From NCBI GenBank assembly GCA_963681505.1, contig OY811986.1, positions 67,501 through 131,500 on the forward strand: a DNA stretch of 64,000 nucleotides, written 5' to 3'. The notes below the pieces were generated by a model, which had not been told where the DNA came from, searched no databases, and saw only the letters and a program-made list of their open reading frames with translations. A program made the translations under genes and the position numbers. Position 1 is the first letter of the stretch, and each line of letters starts with the position of its first letter. Positions 1 to 12,400 of this stretch are shown here, piece after piece. The stretch is from Eunapius fragilis (Eukaryota; Porifera; Demospongiae; Spongillida; Spongillidae).

Positions 1-144
1 GAAGAAGAAGAAGAAGAAGAAGAAGAAGAAGAAGAAGAAGAAGAAGAAGAAGAAGAAGAAGAAGAAGAAGAAGAAGAAGAAGAAGAAGAAGAAGAAGAAG
101 AAGAAGAAGAAGAAGAAGAAGAAGAAGAAGAAGAAGAAGAAGAA
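1..144. repeat. (GAA)48 microsatellite
   Basis: Uninterrupted GAA triplets from the first base to 144, 48 units by reading. It probably continues to the left of the window. It lies just past the coding part of the adjacent BEL/Pao fragment. Confidence 0.97.
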
Positions 145-960
145 CCTTGGGAATTCTGCTGCGCTCATGCTCTCTCTCTGCTGCTGCTGACGTCGTTGCA
201 GATCTATTAACCTGAGTTCTCACCACTTCTCTGAGATTCTTGTGCCATTGTTACAACGGCGGCGTCATAGCAGAAGCATGAGTATCACCAGATGAGGAAT
301 GTTCTCGCGTGTTCCCGTTCGTAGAAGCAAGCGGTTCATCTTGCTCCAGATTGCTGATAGCCATTTGAAGCGTAATAATCACTAGTTCCACCTTCTCTTG
401 GTAGAGGTCGACCTGTTCAATCTCCTCCTTGATTTTATCTTCCTCTGCGGCGTCCAAGATTTCAGCGTCCAGCTTCAAAATGACATCAAGCTTTTCCTTC
501 AGCGTTTTGATCATCCTCCTTAGCATGGGTAAACTGCATCGTGCCATTTCTCTTCCTCCGAGATTTGAGAGCCGCGCTAATTCTCTTCTTTTTTTGACAA
601 CCTGTTCAGCCATTTTGTGTGATTTCTTGACTCCATAGGACCATGTAGAATAGTTCAGGCATCGCACGATTAACGCAGATTACTGTTCGTCTTCTCCACG
701 CTCGTAATAAATTTGAGAATGATGCAATTCTAATTAAATCAATGCGCATACAACTATTTTTAATAAACAATCAAATCACTGACACAGTTGAACCAACTAC
801 ATCCACATTTTCCCACTTGATTCGCGCCAATGTTATAATCCCCGCCTCCCCATACATCGAGCGGGAGCCTAATGATAGGCCCGAATCGAGCGCAAAAATG
901 TGCATGTAGTTGTTCAAATGCATCTCCGTAACGGATCACATAAAATTAACGAACAGAACA
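145..960 (-). mobile_element. BEL/Pao LTR retroelement fossil, gag 5' end
   Basis: A minus-strand reading frame (667-251) is rich in Lys, Glu and Leu in the coiled style of the BEL/Pao gag N-terminus. Upstream on minus, at about 813-830, is a primer-binding-like site reading TTGGCGCGAATCAAGTGGG. It directly follows a terminus ending in TATAACA (831 onward on plus), which I take as the inner end of the 5' LTR. The outer LTR edge was not found, so the right boundary is approximate. Only the 5' portion is in the window. It is a fragment and its age cannot be judged. Confidence 0.5.
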
Positions 961-1472
961 AATCGATAGGTATAGCACCTCTGTATTTACAAACCGAATT
1001 TGAAGCGATTACTCCGGAGTTCCTAAGGTCATGACAAGATTGAACCAGGTGGGGTATCGAACGTTGCAATATTGGCATGGCGCAAGTGCGAGATTCTAAA
1101 CTGCATTTTATAATAGAGAAATGGTGTAGTATTGAAGTGTTTAAATGAGGAAGTCCATGGTGTAGTATTGAACTGTTTAAATTAGGCAGTCCATAGCTGT
1201 TTAACCGTTCAGGAGATATAGCATCAACTCAATGATCTCAGTGAAACATCGCTATTGTGTATCATAGATTACTACTATTCATGTGTCTCACTCTGTTAAT
1301 GGGACACAGTTGTTTGTTAGTCATGCAGGAAATTCGTTGATGACAAGGTTCTGCTTTAAAAGAAATTTAAACAACAGCATCTTTTTTTACATGATGTGGT
1401 ACTCATTTTCAATCCCAAAACTTATTCATATGCGTTCCTCATCTAGTTTTCTTTCCATGAGCCTAAAATCAT

Positions 1473-1535
1473 TCGATAATGAGATGAGATCTCTCGATGA
1501 TGAGATGAGATCTCTTGATGATGAGATGAGATCTA
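1473..1535. repeat. Three 21-bp tandem repeats
   Basis: Three near-identical 21-mers built on GATGATGAGATGAGATCTC. Plus-strand frame 1283-1681 reads through them as repeated DDEMRSL-type units, and a minus-strand frame (1728-1426) is also open. With no splice or homology support for either, I do not call a gene. Confidence 0.8.
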
Positions 1536-1989
1536 TCGTGAGTGGCATTACCAATACTCTGATGCCAATGATGTTTCCTAGCTGGAAACATGCAACCTTT
1601 CCTGTGAAGATATTTTCAGGAGTGCTGTTCATGCAAACCCTTCGCAAGCATATACGAGTAGTGGACGAGCTCAAAAGGTAATTCGCAACACACAATAAAG
1701 GTCCAGCACCTCCACGCATGCGCAACACATTACATAATTATGATTACAGTCTATTATACAGCTCTCCCTTCTATAGAATACGTCCTCATATCCGCTTAAT
1801 GCGTGATTGAAACGGCCATACCAGTCAGGTTCTTAACAATCTCTAATGTACTTATACATCGTTGGATCTTACCTCCTTCTAATTTACAACAGTGGATGCT
1901 GCTTTGCAGTATTTACAGATATACAATAAAATGTTAACTTCACTACTGGTATGATTCCAAATGCAGGTACATGCAAAATTACCACTTAC

Positions 1990-2406
1990 CAGTTAAACAA
2001 TTGGCTGACAGTAGTGTTGATTGTGTTAGAAATAACAGTGGAGTATAATAATAATAATAGCCCCAAAAATTAGGAGCACGTTGAGAATAGCCCCAGCATT
2101 GAATATTATTGCTGTAGAGTATATTCCAAGATCTGACATATGTTCTGCAAGTTAAGCTGGAAACTATAGAATATGCAGACTTCGAAGTTACATTGGCATT
2201 GCATTTGATATCATTGGTGAGAGAGCGACCTTGGCTGTATACAGGTATAGCGTGCGAGTCGCCTATCATAGGATTTCTTCCAAATGCATGAAACAAATAC
2301 TTGGAGCGCCAGACAATACTGCCAAATCCACAACCATTGCAAGCTATAATGAGCATATCATCAGTAGGGCATGATGCGTTATTCATTGCTCTCCAGTTAC
2401 GAAGAT
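1990..2406 (-). CDS. Internal exon of an unrecognised host gene
   Basis: On minus, a 417-bp open stretch (139 codons) is bounded by a good acceptor (TTTCAG before 2406) and a good donor (GTAAGT at 1989-1984). The encoded segment has several cysteines (SCPTDD, ACNGCGFG, IKCNAN, LTCRTY, IQCWGY). That suggests a disulphide-bonded or metal-binding extracellular region, but I do not recognise the family. A run of tyrosines comes from an AAT-type triplet repeat near 2045-2060. Two 39-bp candidate micro-exons lie upstream on the same strand at 6177-6215 and 6625-6663, so this may be one gene with long AT-rich introns. Exon boundaries are inferred by eye and the start of the gene is not in view. Confidence 0.4.
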
Positions 2407-2879
2407 CTGAAATGCAAAGAAAAACTATTTGTTATATACAATCCTCTTTCCAATTATTTGTATCATACATGTGGGATTTTTATATTGATTTGAACACATG
2501 TCTGCATTGGAGTAGTTTGCTGTGATGACAATCATGATGGATAGCATAGGTAGGATGTTGTGATTTCTAGACGGAAGGAGCCAAGTTTAATTTGCAACAT
2601 CAGCAGTACAAAATATGCAAATGGAAAAAAAATGCATGAAGCGTAAACATACAAGAATGCATGAATCTAAACTATTAGCCATGTAGCTCCCATGCAGGTT
2701 TTTTAAATAGTTCCCAAAATGTGGGGTGACCTATATAATTTTTTGTAGCTCTGACACCCGGGTGGACAGCAAAAAAAGTTTTTGCTATTAGGTCCTAGTT
2801 GCATATGTAATAGTGACATCAGCTGCGCATCGCAGGCGCTGTCTGAGACGCGCACCCTACATGTCTGCACCCTGAACCC

Positions 2880-3805
2880 TCACATGACTGTTAGATATAT
2901 ATATATATAAGCCTCTATTATTGTATGTACACACACGTGCTATGTAACTGCTCTTGATTTGATAGTTGTTGATCTAAGAAACGTTACACTGGCGTAGTTG
3001 GCAGATGGCAAAACCAGTACTATTTCCCGTGTCGTACAGTGGCCAGACGGCCAGCAGGAGATTGGGACGAATGGTTGAGCCATTTTGAAAGTGTCACGGT
3101 GATCAACAAATGGGAAACTGGTGGTGAGAAGCTGAAATGGTTACGCGTACGTTTAACAGGAAAGGCTTAATGAAACTGCCAGGAATTGCAAGAGAGCAGA
3201 CGATTATGGTGAGTGCGTCAAAGCGTTAAAAAAAAAAACGTTTTGCTCCCAATAGCAGAAAGGACCTGTACGTTGTGGAACTACAGATGAGCTAGGTTGA
3301 AACAACAAGACAAGGACTGGGCCTCTTTCGGCGACTCTCTGAAGGTTCTGTCCGATAAATAGTACCCTGACTTCGAGGACAAAGCACTCAAACGCTTGGC
3401 CCTAAATCAATTTCTTTCACAGAAGATTCACAACCCTCAGGTCGTTTTCGTCGTAAAACAGAAACGCCTAGCACTGTGGATGAGACAGTTACAACCACCA
3501 TAGAACTGGAGTCCTATCAAAAGGCATCTAGTCTTGGTAAGTCACATCATTGTCCAACAACCGACGACCAGGTCACCAAGCCCAGAAGAAACTGCAGCTA
3601 TGGCAGGTGCCACCTTAGTGGACGACAACCTCCAAAGCACCTTACAAAGCACTGAGCAAATGACTCCATTGTTTGAAAACGACTCTGAGCTCAAGGGATA
3701 ATTCCTGTCCCATGTCAAAGTCAGAGAAGAACGGAGGTGGAAAGCCGCGAAGACCTGCATGTAATGTGTTGGAACTGCGGTGAGAAAGGCCACATTTCCT
3801 GAGCG
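2880..3805 (+). mobile_element. Ty3/Gypsy-type LTR element fossil, gag region
   Basis: An LTR-like end at about 2988 (...GTTACA) is followed by a primer-binding-like CTGGCGTAGTTGGCAG, then gag-like sequence. Recognisable parts are a WDEWLSHFESV-type segment and, near the right edge, a CCHC zinc knuckle beginning CWNCGEKGH. The layout matches the fuller gag at 6766-9070. The copy is truncated and has many breaks, so it is old. Confidence 0.6.
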
Positions 3806-3995
3806 TGTAGAAATATATTTAGCACACAAACATACTATATGCTACAAACGAGGCGCTAAATATAGAACTATGACATTTTCCCTTACTATTACAGACCCTT
3901 GTTTCCTTGCTTTTTACACCACCGTTGCCTTCAAGTCCTATATCCCACCAACTTTATCATTGAGAAGGTTTTTTATTTACTTGTCACTAACAAAA
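3806..3995 (+). repeat. Half copy of the palindromic MITE family
   Basis: Starts in TATATTTAGCACACAA, passes GCTAAATATAG and continues through CTTTTTACACCACC to TTTATTTACTTGT. These are the centre and right half of the 291-bp palindromes at 58418-58708 and 60146-60436, here diverged and only one arm long. It abuts the zinc-knuckle end of the neighbouring gag fossil. Confidence 0.6.
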
Positions 3996-4889
3996 CTAAG
4001 TTAGCTAAAGATTTCAATTTGTGTCAAACATACCACGCCTATCGAACCAAATCCAACTCGGCATTCAAACTTGTTGGTTCTAGTACTTTAGTATAAACGT
4101 TTACAACCTGCCCAGTGCCCACCATGCAGTCATGAATTTTTTAAGTACTTTAGCTGGCACCACAGGCAATGTAATGATCATATCATATTGTTTATAGTGT
4201 TCATGGGTATATATGCAAACATAGGGATCTGGTGCGATTCTACACTATTTCGTCATATTGTCTCGTGACTGAGGCGAGATTTGTGGGCGTTGCTTTTAAA
4301 TACTATGTAAATAAAAACAGAGATCATACATACATGTAGATCTCTATAGACCCCTTTTGTGTAACGTCAAAGATCACATGAAAATGAAATTCATTTGAAT
4401 TCATATTCAATATTGTCTGCCATCTTGGTGCTATAGAACGATATGGGCAATTGACAGTTTTCTTACTTATGCGCTGTTTAGGACTCGTAATACATTTACA
4501 CATTGAATTTTATTTTCAATGAATGTCATCAAATCACACGATGAAAAAGAGTCTGATAATAATGGCTCTTGTTTTTAAAAATGAGCACTTCCCCTGAATC
4601 GTAAACGATAATACGTGCCGCTCTTCAAAATAATGTTGGAGTACCACAAACCTTTTTTTAGATGAGGGGCAGTTTGCTCACGATATTCTATGAAACAACA
4701 TCTTCGTACAACAGCGAAGCCTACTTGGCAATGCTGCAATTTTGTAATATCCGATTCACTATATTCATTTGAGAGGTGTGATCGAAAAATGGGTGCGTAT
4801 TCAGGGTGATTTAAAGAATTTTAAGGTGGTGTCTATAACTTATTCTTATCCCCCCCTCAGTTTCAGTTTTAAAGAATAAAAAGCCATGA
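3996..4889. other. AT-rich stretch, nothing recognised
   Basis: No supported reading frame, repeat family or RNA gene was seen. It could be intronic to the minus-strand host exons at 2 and 6 kb. Confidence 0.4.
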
Positions 4890-5140
4890 AAGCAAGTAAA
4901 TAGAACCATGATCGAAAGTTAGTGGTATATGGCATTCAAAGTAATGGTGGTAAACTAAACATAAGGGAAATCTATTAGTCCTATATTTAGCACATTGGTT
5001 TGGAGTTTGCTAAATATACGTGTAGAAGGCAGACAGTTACATTTTCCTTATAATTAGACCCTTTGTTCCTTCCTTTGTACACCACCATTTCCCAAATACT
5101 ATATGTATATAACTCATGGAGAATGTTTTCATTTGCTTAT
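4890..5140. repeat. Diverged full copy of the palindromic MITE family
   Basis: Begins GCAAGTAAATAGAACC, has the central CTATATTTAGCACA, and ends with TTTTCATTTGCTTATG. Order and spacing match both arms of the intact palindromes near 58.4 and 60.1 kb, with heavy divergence between arms. It is an older insertion of that family. Confidence 0.5.
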
Positions 5141-6113
5141 GCATTTAATAAAGCATGTGCAAATCAACACGAATAGTTATTTATCTAAAGTGGACCACCT
5201 GGACCAAATTTCAATGTTCACATTACAGCTCCTATGTGTAGCAAATAGTTCTAGTCCATCTACAGCCAAGCTCCGTTTGACATTATCATAAACCTTAAGG
5301 CCCATGCAAACATGAGTGCAAATAGTCTAGTGGCTACTTCTGCATGTTGTTGCCTCTTCGTTTTACTCCATGTGATGATAACATAAATTTTAGTTCAAAC
5401 ACAGTGCTATAACTGTGCACTAAGATATTATGATCATCTGTTTAACACTTAGTACGATTTTAAAGGCTCTGATTATTTATTTAGCACATCACAAGCATGT
5501 TTTTTTCTACATTTATGACACTTTGCTATCCAGATTAATGAGCTCTTAGCGCGACCCGCTTTAAAAAAAAAAAACAAAGCAGCCATCCAGCACTAGATAA
5601 AATAAGAGAAAATTAATTACCCAAGAACAAGTGTGCAAAGTGTTTGCCCCATGAGTTTAATATTGAATGCAACTATGAATTTGTTACTGAGATCTTGTGG
5701 AACTATCACTATATTTAAATCATTAATTAAGCTACTTATAAGCTACACTCCATGACAGTCAAGCATAATTTAATGATGTTGTTCCATAGATGTATCCGTT
5801 TCTGGATTAATCAAAGCGATCAGTGCAGTGCACCATCAGAAAACCAAACACTCTAGTAGGATCATTTTTACAAAATATTCCCAAAACAAAAATTATATCA
5901 AGTGTTTAAAAATTCTGAACCATTATTAATAACGTAATTTGTAATGTGTGCCCTAGCTTTACTATTATGCTCCTACTACAACATCCCACAGCATATTTTT
6001 GTGTAGATTGAAATTGAAAACCCATGCCTTTGTATTGCTTACTTTAACTTCATTTTGGGGTTCATGAGATGACCTAGAGTGATATGTATGGATTAGTATA
6101 TTTCAATGACACT
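5141..6113. other. AT-rich stretch, nothing recognised
   Basis: No supported gene was seen. Probably intronic or intergenic. Confidence 0.4.
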
Positions 6114-6316
6114 TCATGTCGTGCTCCTATAAGTTGTATCATGCAAAAAATAAAACTAGGTTGGCAAACATCTTACCAAGATAGTTCTTGCCACAGCCCA
6201 GATGAATATTTTTTCCTGAAATTAAAATGCATTACAATTCATAGCAGGATACTATGATTAACATCATGACCAAAAGTACATATACATGTATACTATAGTC
6301 TAGTACACAACGCAGT
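6114..6316. repeat. 203-bp direct repeat, copy 1
   Basis: Matches 6562-6765 almost base for base, the difference I saw being a one-base indel in an A run. It contains a candidate 39-bp micro-exon on minus (6177-6215). Confidence 0.95.
6177..6215 (-). CDS. Candidate micro-exon (copy 1)
   Basis: On minus, TTTCAG precedes and GTAAGA follows a 39-bp segment that can read KNIHLGCGKNYL in one phase. Its length is a multiple of three. It is identical to the copy at 6625-6663. Only the splice signals and open phase support it. Confidence 0.3.
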
Positions 6317-6561
6317 GAAGTTGAACATGCATGTCAATGAAATTGCATGTTACCCCATTCATTCTCGTCCCACTAGTGTTATTATGAATGCAATTCGGCA
6401 TTTGTATAACAGATGCAATACATGCATTTGAACAATAACAATCTGTAACCAGCTTAGCCTGCTGGTGTGCATCATATTAGAGCAATTTTAAGGTGAGCTG
6501 GTGATTTATTCAATTAGATATGCTAAGAATGAATAATAAGTGCTTACCAGCCAAATTATTG

Positions 6562-6765
6562 TCATGTCGTGCTCCTATAAGTTGTATCATGCAAAAAATA
6601 AAACTAGGTTGGCAAACATCTTACCAAGATAGTTCTTGCCACAGCCCAGATGAATATTTTTTCCTGAAAATTAAAATGCATTACAATTCATAGCAGGATA
6701 CTATGATTAACATCATGACCAAAAGTACATATACATGTATACTATAGTCTAGTACACAACGCAGT
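6562..6765. repeat. Direct repeat, copy 2, abutting the Gypsy fragment
   Basis: A 204-bp near-perfect duplicate of 6114-6316. Its right edge (CACAACGCAGT) coincides exactly with the left edge of the truncated Gypsy element, so the duplication probably formed with or around that insertion. Confidence 0.95.
6625..6663 (-). CDS. Candidate micro-exon (copy 2)
   Basis: Same sequence and splice signals as 6177-6215, duplicated with its flanks. If copy 1 is a real exon, this would be a recent in-frame exon duplication, since 39 bp keeps the phase. Confidence 0.3.
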
Positions 6766-9070
6766 CTAACCATCTGGAACCACTCAGAGCCTCCAATGAA
6801 TCATCCACCCTGGGAAGAGGATATGCATCCTTGCGGGTGATAGCATTTAGTTTGCGGTAGTCTACACAAAATCTCAAGGAGCCGTCTTTTTTTCCAACCA
6901 GAACTACAGGTGAAGCCCACGGACTAGATGAGGGTTGAATGATGTTTTTCTGGAGCATGTCCTTGATAAGCCCTCGAGCCTGCTCCCTCCTCGCTGGTGG
7001 CACTCGTCTACATGGTTGTCAAATAGGGTGTTTATTTCCTGTGTCAATAGAGTGTTTGATTAGGTTTGTACAACCCAGCTCAGCACTCGACTCAGCAAAA
7101 ACATCCGCATATTCCAACAGCAACTTGTAGAGCTCCTCCTCGTTTGTGGTGAGGTCACTGGCACTTCTTTCTACCATTTCCTGCAGCATGATATCTTTCT
7201 GGGGCGACACACACCAACTGGGGCTACCATCATGCTTTCAACTGGGCTTGCCTTTGCCACCCGCGTACCCTTGTATATGGTGACTACGTGGGTAAAGGGT
7301 TGACAATAAGAATGGGCACATAACCTCCTTGACTTGTAGGTGTTGAGGTGACCAATGCTCCAGCAATCAGAATCGGAAGGTCAGCCCGTGAGCCTACTAT
7401 CAACCAAGTCCTGTGGTCGATCACTGGATTGCATGATGCCATAATCTGGATTTCACTGAATGGAGGAATAGATAGTGTCTCTACCACGGCCACATCTGCT
7501 GGAATCTGCTGAGAGCCATCAGTGTCCTGGGCATGCACCAAAGGAACTGACAGACCCCTGACCTGGAGAAGCTTGTTAGGTAAGTCAACAACACAGCCCT
7601 GCCTCTCAAGAAAATCGAGACCAATGATGGACTCAACTGAAAGACAGTCAACTACCACAAAATCAGCTTGGATTACAAGGTCTGTGAATCTCAAATCTAG
7701 TGTACACACTCCCAGCACCGTTAAAGGACTGCCAACCACACCAACAATCTTTTTTCCACCCCACGGGGACAGCTGCAACATCTTTTCACCCCCTAATGCA
7801 TTCCAGACTTTACTACTCAAGAGACTAACTGCTGCCCCAGTGTCTACCATGAACTTCTGCTGGGTTTCCATCACACTGGCTGATACAAAGTGTGAACAAG
7901 CTGGATTTACAGATAGACTAAAACTACATGTACTTGTACTATCCAATTGAACCATTGTATTTACGCCCTCGCACACCTGGTTCTTAGTGCTGAGGGCTGC
8001 TAGTTTTCCTGTTGCTTGCGGCCACCCTTAGCTGCACAACCCCTGGCATAGTGACCCACCTGACCGCACTTAAAGCATGTAGGTGGTACACTTGCTTCGT
8101 CTCCTCAAGTTCGTTGCCATGAGGGTTGCGAGCCGCGTTCCATTGTCTTTTCCATCTTCTCCATCCGCACAGACAGCGACTGGAGGAGTTGCAGGAGAGT
8201 TTCCTGTTCAGGGGCTGCTGCAGGCGACGCAGACCCAGGATTCGGTACCACCGTGACGGCAGACACTCGAGTGTCCTTTGCTCCCCGAAAGAGGTAGGAC
8301 TCGGTCTCCAGCGTGCAGGCCACAGCATCATCTAAAGTCTTAGGCTGCCTCTGTCGAACTGCAAAGGCAACCTGGGGATTAGTAAGCTCACTGAGAAAAC
8401 GCTCGATAGTGAGCAATTCCTTTGCTTTATTCTCAATTTCAGGGAGCGCCTTATCTGCCAGGACCCTCAACTCGTCCGTGAAGTCGCTCCAGGTCTCCTC
8501 CTTCTTGCGTCCCCTCGCCTGAAACTCGACAAAATACAATGAATGCTTACTCTCAGGCTCAAAGCGTTTCTCCAGAGCTTCCCTCACCGCCTCATAGTCT
8601 GCTTTCACCTCAGGACTTAGCCTTTTCCACGCCGTCTGAGCTTTGCCTGACAGTTGGACAGGCAACCAATGGAGCTTAGCCGCATCATCCCAGTCGTTTA
8701 ACACCGCCACTGCCTCAAAATGTTCTATCCAGTCTGTCCAACTCGTCGCCCCAGAAAACGCGTCTGGCGAAACCAGCGGCCGGCCATAACTCTTCATCTT
8801 TGCAGCAGTGGTACCCGTTCCATCCATCTCCATCTCCTCCTCCTTTGCGCTAGGTTCCGACATGACGACTACACCAAGTGTAACGACTCGCAATTAATAT
8901 CACTCGCGTTACTGACAAAATCTGATCATCATTTCAGCATACCAATTAAATACCCAACATATATGACACAACATGTACCATCGTGCACATGCGTGGTCAA
9001 TTCAGTCATAACAATTGTGTATAAGTATACTGTAATAATAATTATATTATAAATTAAAGTTGTCAGTACA
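6766..9070 (-). mobile_element. Ty3/Gypsy LTR retroelement fossil, 5' half
   Basis: Read on minus: a probable 5' LTR (about 9070-8878, inner end ...GTTACA), a primer-binding-like CTTGGTGTAGTCGTC, and gag from 8863 with a retrotransposon-gag fold (HFEAVAVLNDWDD, FVEFQARGRKKEETW). Next come an aspartic protease with VDTGAAVSLL, and the start of reverse transcriptase (PSSSPWASPVVLVGKKDG, FCVDYRKLNAIT) up to the left edge. The rest of pol and the 3' LTR are absent. The remaining frames are long, with few breaks, so this looks younger than its neighbours. Its gag and primer-binding region resemble the fossil at 2.9-3.8 kb. Confidence 0.85.
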
Positions 9071-9299
9071 ATATTGCAACTGTGCGGCGGGGAAACAAAC
9101 AGCAACGACTTATTTTTGAAGCTGAGGTTTGCCTAATTCATTATTTACATGTTATTACTGAAACGTTGCCCACCACAGGGTTTTTGACAATTGTAGTACA
9201 TACATCCATAGATTATTATAGATCCCCCAATTGTAAGTTACAAATTTCTGTTATTCCAAACAGTTTTGTATAGGGATTTGAGCGTGATATAGCAAAATA
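9071..9299. other. No feature recognised
   Basis: AT-rich sequence without a supported frame or repeat match. Confidence 0.3.
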
Positions 9300-9434
9300 A
9301 AGCGTTGAATCCTGGGGCTCTGCCCCAGACCCCGCTCTGGGAGATTACAGCACTTCTCCAGACCCCCTAACTGGGGGTGGGGTTAACCCCTCCCCCTTCA
9401 CAACCCCCCCTTTCCTGAATTCCTGGATCTGCCC
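9300..9434. repeat. Possible DNA-transposon terminal fragment
   Basis: GC-rich block with the short palindrome GGGGCTCTGCCCC and a right end reading CTGGATCTGCCCCT. Ends of that style are common in hAT-like non-autonomous elements. No partner end was found. Confidence 0.3.
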
Positions 9435-12400
9435 CTAGCGCAGCAGATAACACAGTCGATACCCCAACTATCACCATCTAACTAGGTACAAGAACATACT
9501 TCACATGCACATCCACTCTAATTAGTCCCCACTAATATACTACACTACAACTCCTGTAGGAAGTTGACTGAATTCCATGTGAATGCAGGCTCCTGGTGTG
9601 TTTTCACCGCTGGTACTATACTACATTTGGCAACGAGGGTAGGATGGCGCTCCTTGGGAAAGGAGTTCGAACCCGTAAATGAATGAATGTCAGCATACCT
9701 CGAACGGGTTGAGCTATTTATGGCCGCCAACGCGATAGCAGAGGAGCGAAAGGTTACAGTTTTCTGAAGCACGGTTGGACCGAAAATGTATGGTCTTTTG
9801 AGGAATTTGGTAGCACCGAGCAAACCACAAGATAAGTCTACGTTGGAGCTAACAGCAGTTCTAAAGAAGCATTTCGAACCAAAGCCTATCGTTATCGCCA
9901 AGCGATTCTATTTCCATCGCAGGAATCAAGCAGTAGGAGAAAGCATCGCGGAATATGTGGCAGAGCTGAGACGTTTGGCTACGAACTGCAAATTCGAAGC
10001 ATATCTGGATGAACCTATGAGAGGTAGTTGGTGTGTGGTCTTAGAGATGAAGATAATCAGAAGAGACTGTTGTCAGAAGATCTTACATTTGCTCGTGCTA
10101 CGGAGATGGCACAAAGTCGAGAAGCAGCTCAGCTGAACGTCCAGCAGCTGAAAGAAACCAGTGAGGTGGCAGTTAAGACAGTGAGCTCAAGGGTAGACAA
10201 ACAGTTCAAACGATGTCCACATTGTGGAAAGAACAATCACAGCTCAGAGAAATGTTCATTCAAACGTGCCACATGCTATAAATGCAGGAAACTTGGTCAC
10301 ATTGCATCAGTATCTGTTGCGGGTGAATCAGGTTTGCAGTGATGGAGTCTCAAGACACTGATGTAAAAGCATATTTGGGAACAGTGATGACAGTGGGGCG
10401 TGACTTAGTGCAGCCAATAACTATTGATGTGAAACTGAATGGACGACCTTTGAAAATGGAGGTTGATACAGGTGCAGCTCTTTCAATAGTGTCAGAAAAG
10501 GTTTGGATGACTGGCTAAAGGAACTGGACAATTGCAGACATCTAGGGTAGTTCTGAGAACATACAACCAGGCAAAGTTGACTGTTCTGGGTGAGACCAAG
10601 GTTCTAGTAGAATATGGAGATCAGTTCCACAACTTGATGATTAGAGTGGTTAAGGAAGGTGGACCAAGTTTGGTAGGCAGGGACTGGCTAAAGCACCTCC
10701 AATTGAGCTGGAAGATGGTGTGCAATGTACAATTTTCAGTAGAAAAAGACAGTTTGGCAGTCAGTGTTATCCAAATACAGCAATGCATTCAAGCCAGGAT
10801 TGGGAATGATGAAGGAAATAACAGCCAAGTTGAATCTCAAGCCAGGTGCTGTACCACATTTCCACAGAGCACGTTCTGTGCCATTTTCACTGAAAAAGGC
10901 TGTTGAACAGGAAATTCATCGGCTGGAAGAATTGGGTGTGTTGGAGCGTGTTGTGCACAGCGAATGGGCAGCACCTATTGTGGTGGTGCCGAAAAAGGAT
11001 GGTCATGTAAGGCTTTGTGGGGATTATAAAGTGACTGTAAATAAATTTTTAGATGTGGACCATGCAGTACTCTCTGCCCAAGCTTAATGAACTCTTTGCA
11101 ACACTGACTGGAGGCAAAAGATTTACAAAGTTGGACTTGTCACAGGCTTACACCCAGATGGTCCTTGAGGAAGATTCACGTTGCTATGTCACTATTAACA
11201 CTCATATTGGGCTATTTCGTTACACTCGTCTTCCTTTTGGGGTTGCCTCGTCTCCAGCATTATTCCAAGCAGCCTATGGATTCTATCTTGCAAGAAATAT
11301 CTGGTGTCATCTGCTATACTGATTACTGGCAAAAGTGATGAACAGCATCTCAAGGCCCTGGAGGAGGTTCTCAAACGATTGGATCACCATGAGTTAGTGT
11401 TGGGGAAGAAAAAGTGTTTCTTTTTCAGGGATCAAGTGGAGTATCTTGGTCATATAGTAGATGCTCTAGGAGTGCACACAACACCAGACAAATTGCAGTC
11501 TGTTAAGGAGGCACCTACTCCCAAGAATGTATCACAGCTATGATCGTTCCTGGGTTTGGTGAACTATAATCAAAAGTTCATTCCTAATCTGTCCATGATG
11601 TTGTATCCTCTGAACTGCTTACTCAGGCTTGGTGCAAAATGGCATTGGACGAAGGAGTGTAAAAAGGCCTTTGACTCTGCAAAGCTAGCACTGATGTCAG
11701 CAAAACTCTTGGTGCACTATGATCCTGAATTGCCTTTGCAGTTCGCTGGGGATGCATCAGAATATGGTATAGGTGCCATTATATCACATGTATTTCCCTA
11801 ACCACCATCTTTGGTTCAAAAGTTGGAATTCCTCCTTGGCAGCTGTGAGGCTTCAGAGATGGGCATTGTTGTTATCAGCTTACCAGTATAAGATTGAGTA
11901 CAAGCCCACCACAACACATGCAAATGCGGATGGACTATCAAGACTTCCAATCAATGATGATACAGTGGAAGATGATATGGAGAGCAATGTTGACCCCATG
12001 GTTTTCAACATTTCACAAATTCAGATGCTCCCTGTGACTTCTGGGAAATTGAAAGCGTACACTGCTCGTGACACTACTCTCAGCCAGGTGCTCACCTATA
12101 TGAGACAAGGATGGCCCGCAAAGATATCTGATGCCATGAAACCATTTTGGACACGCCGAGATGAAATCACCATTGAAGGGGACTGCCTGCTGTGAGGTTT
12201 GCGAGTATTGGTGCCAAAGAAACTTCAAGTTCAGGTTCTGGAAGAATTGCATCAGGGTCATCCAGGAGCATCTCGTATGAAAGCTCTCGCAAGAAGTTAT
12301 GTATGGTGGCCAGGGTTAGATTTAGATTTAGTGAATCTTGCCAAGTCATGTCTGCAGTGCCAGGAAGTTAAGGTTAGCCCACCAGTTGCCCCTCTCCCAT

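Noticed and set aside
1283-1728. Opposing frames over the 21-bp repeats as a gene
   Set aside because: Both strands are open only because the repeat length is a multiple of three; nothing else supports coding.
9655-9672. GAGTTCGAACCC resembling a tRNA B box
   Set aside because: No matching A box or cloverleaf nearby. It lies at the start of a Gypsy gag region.
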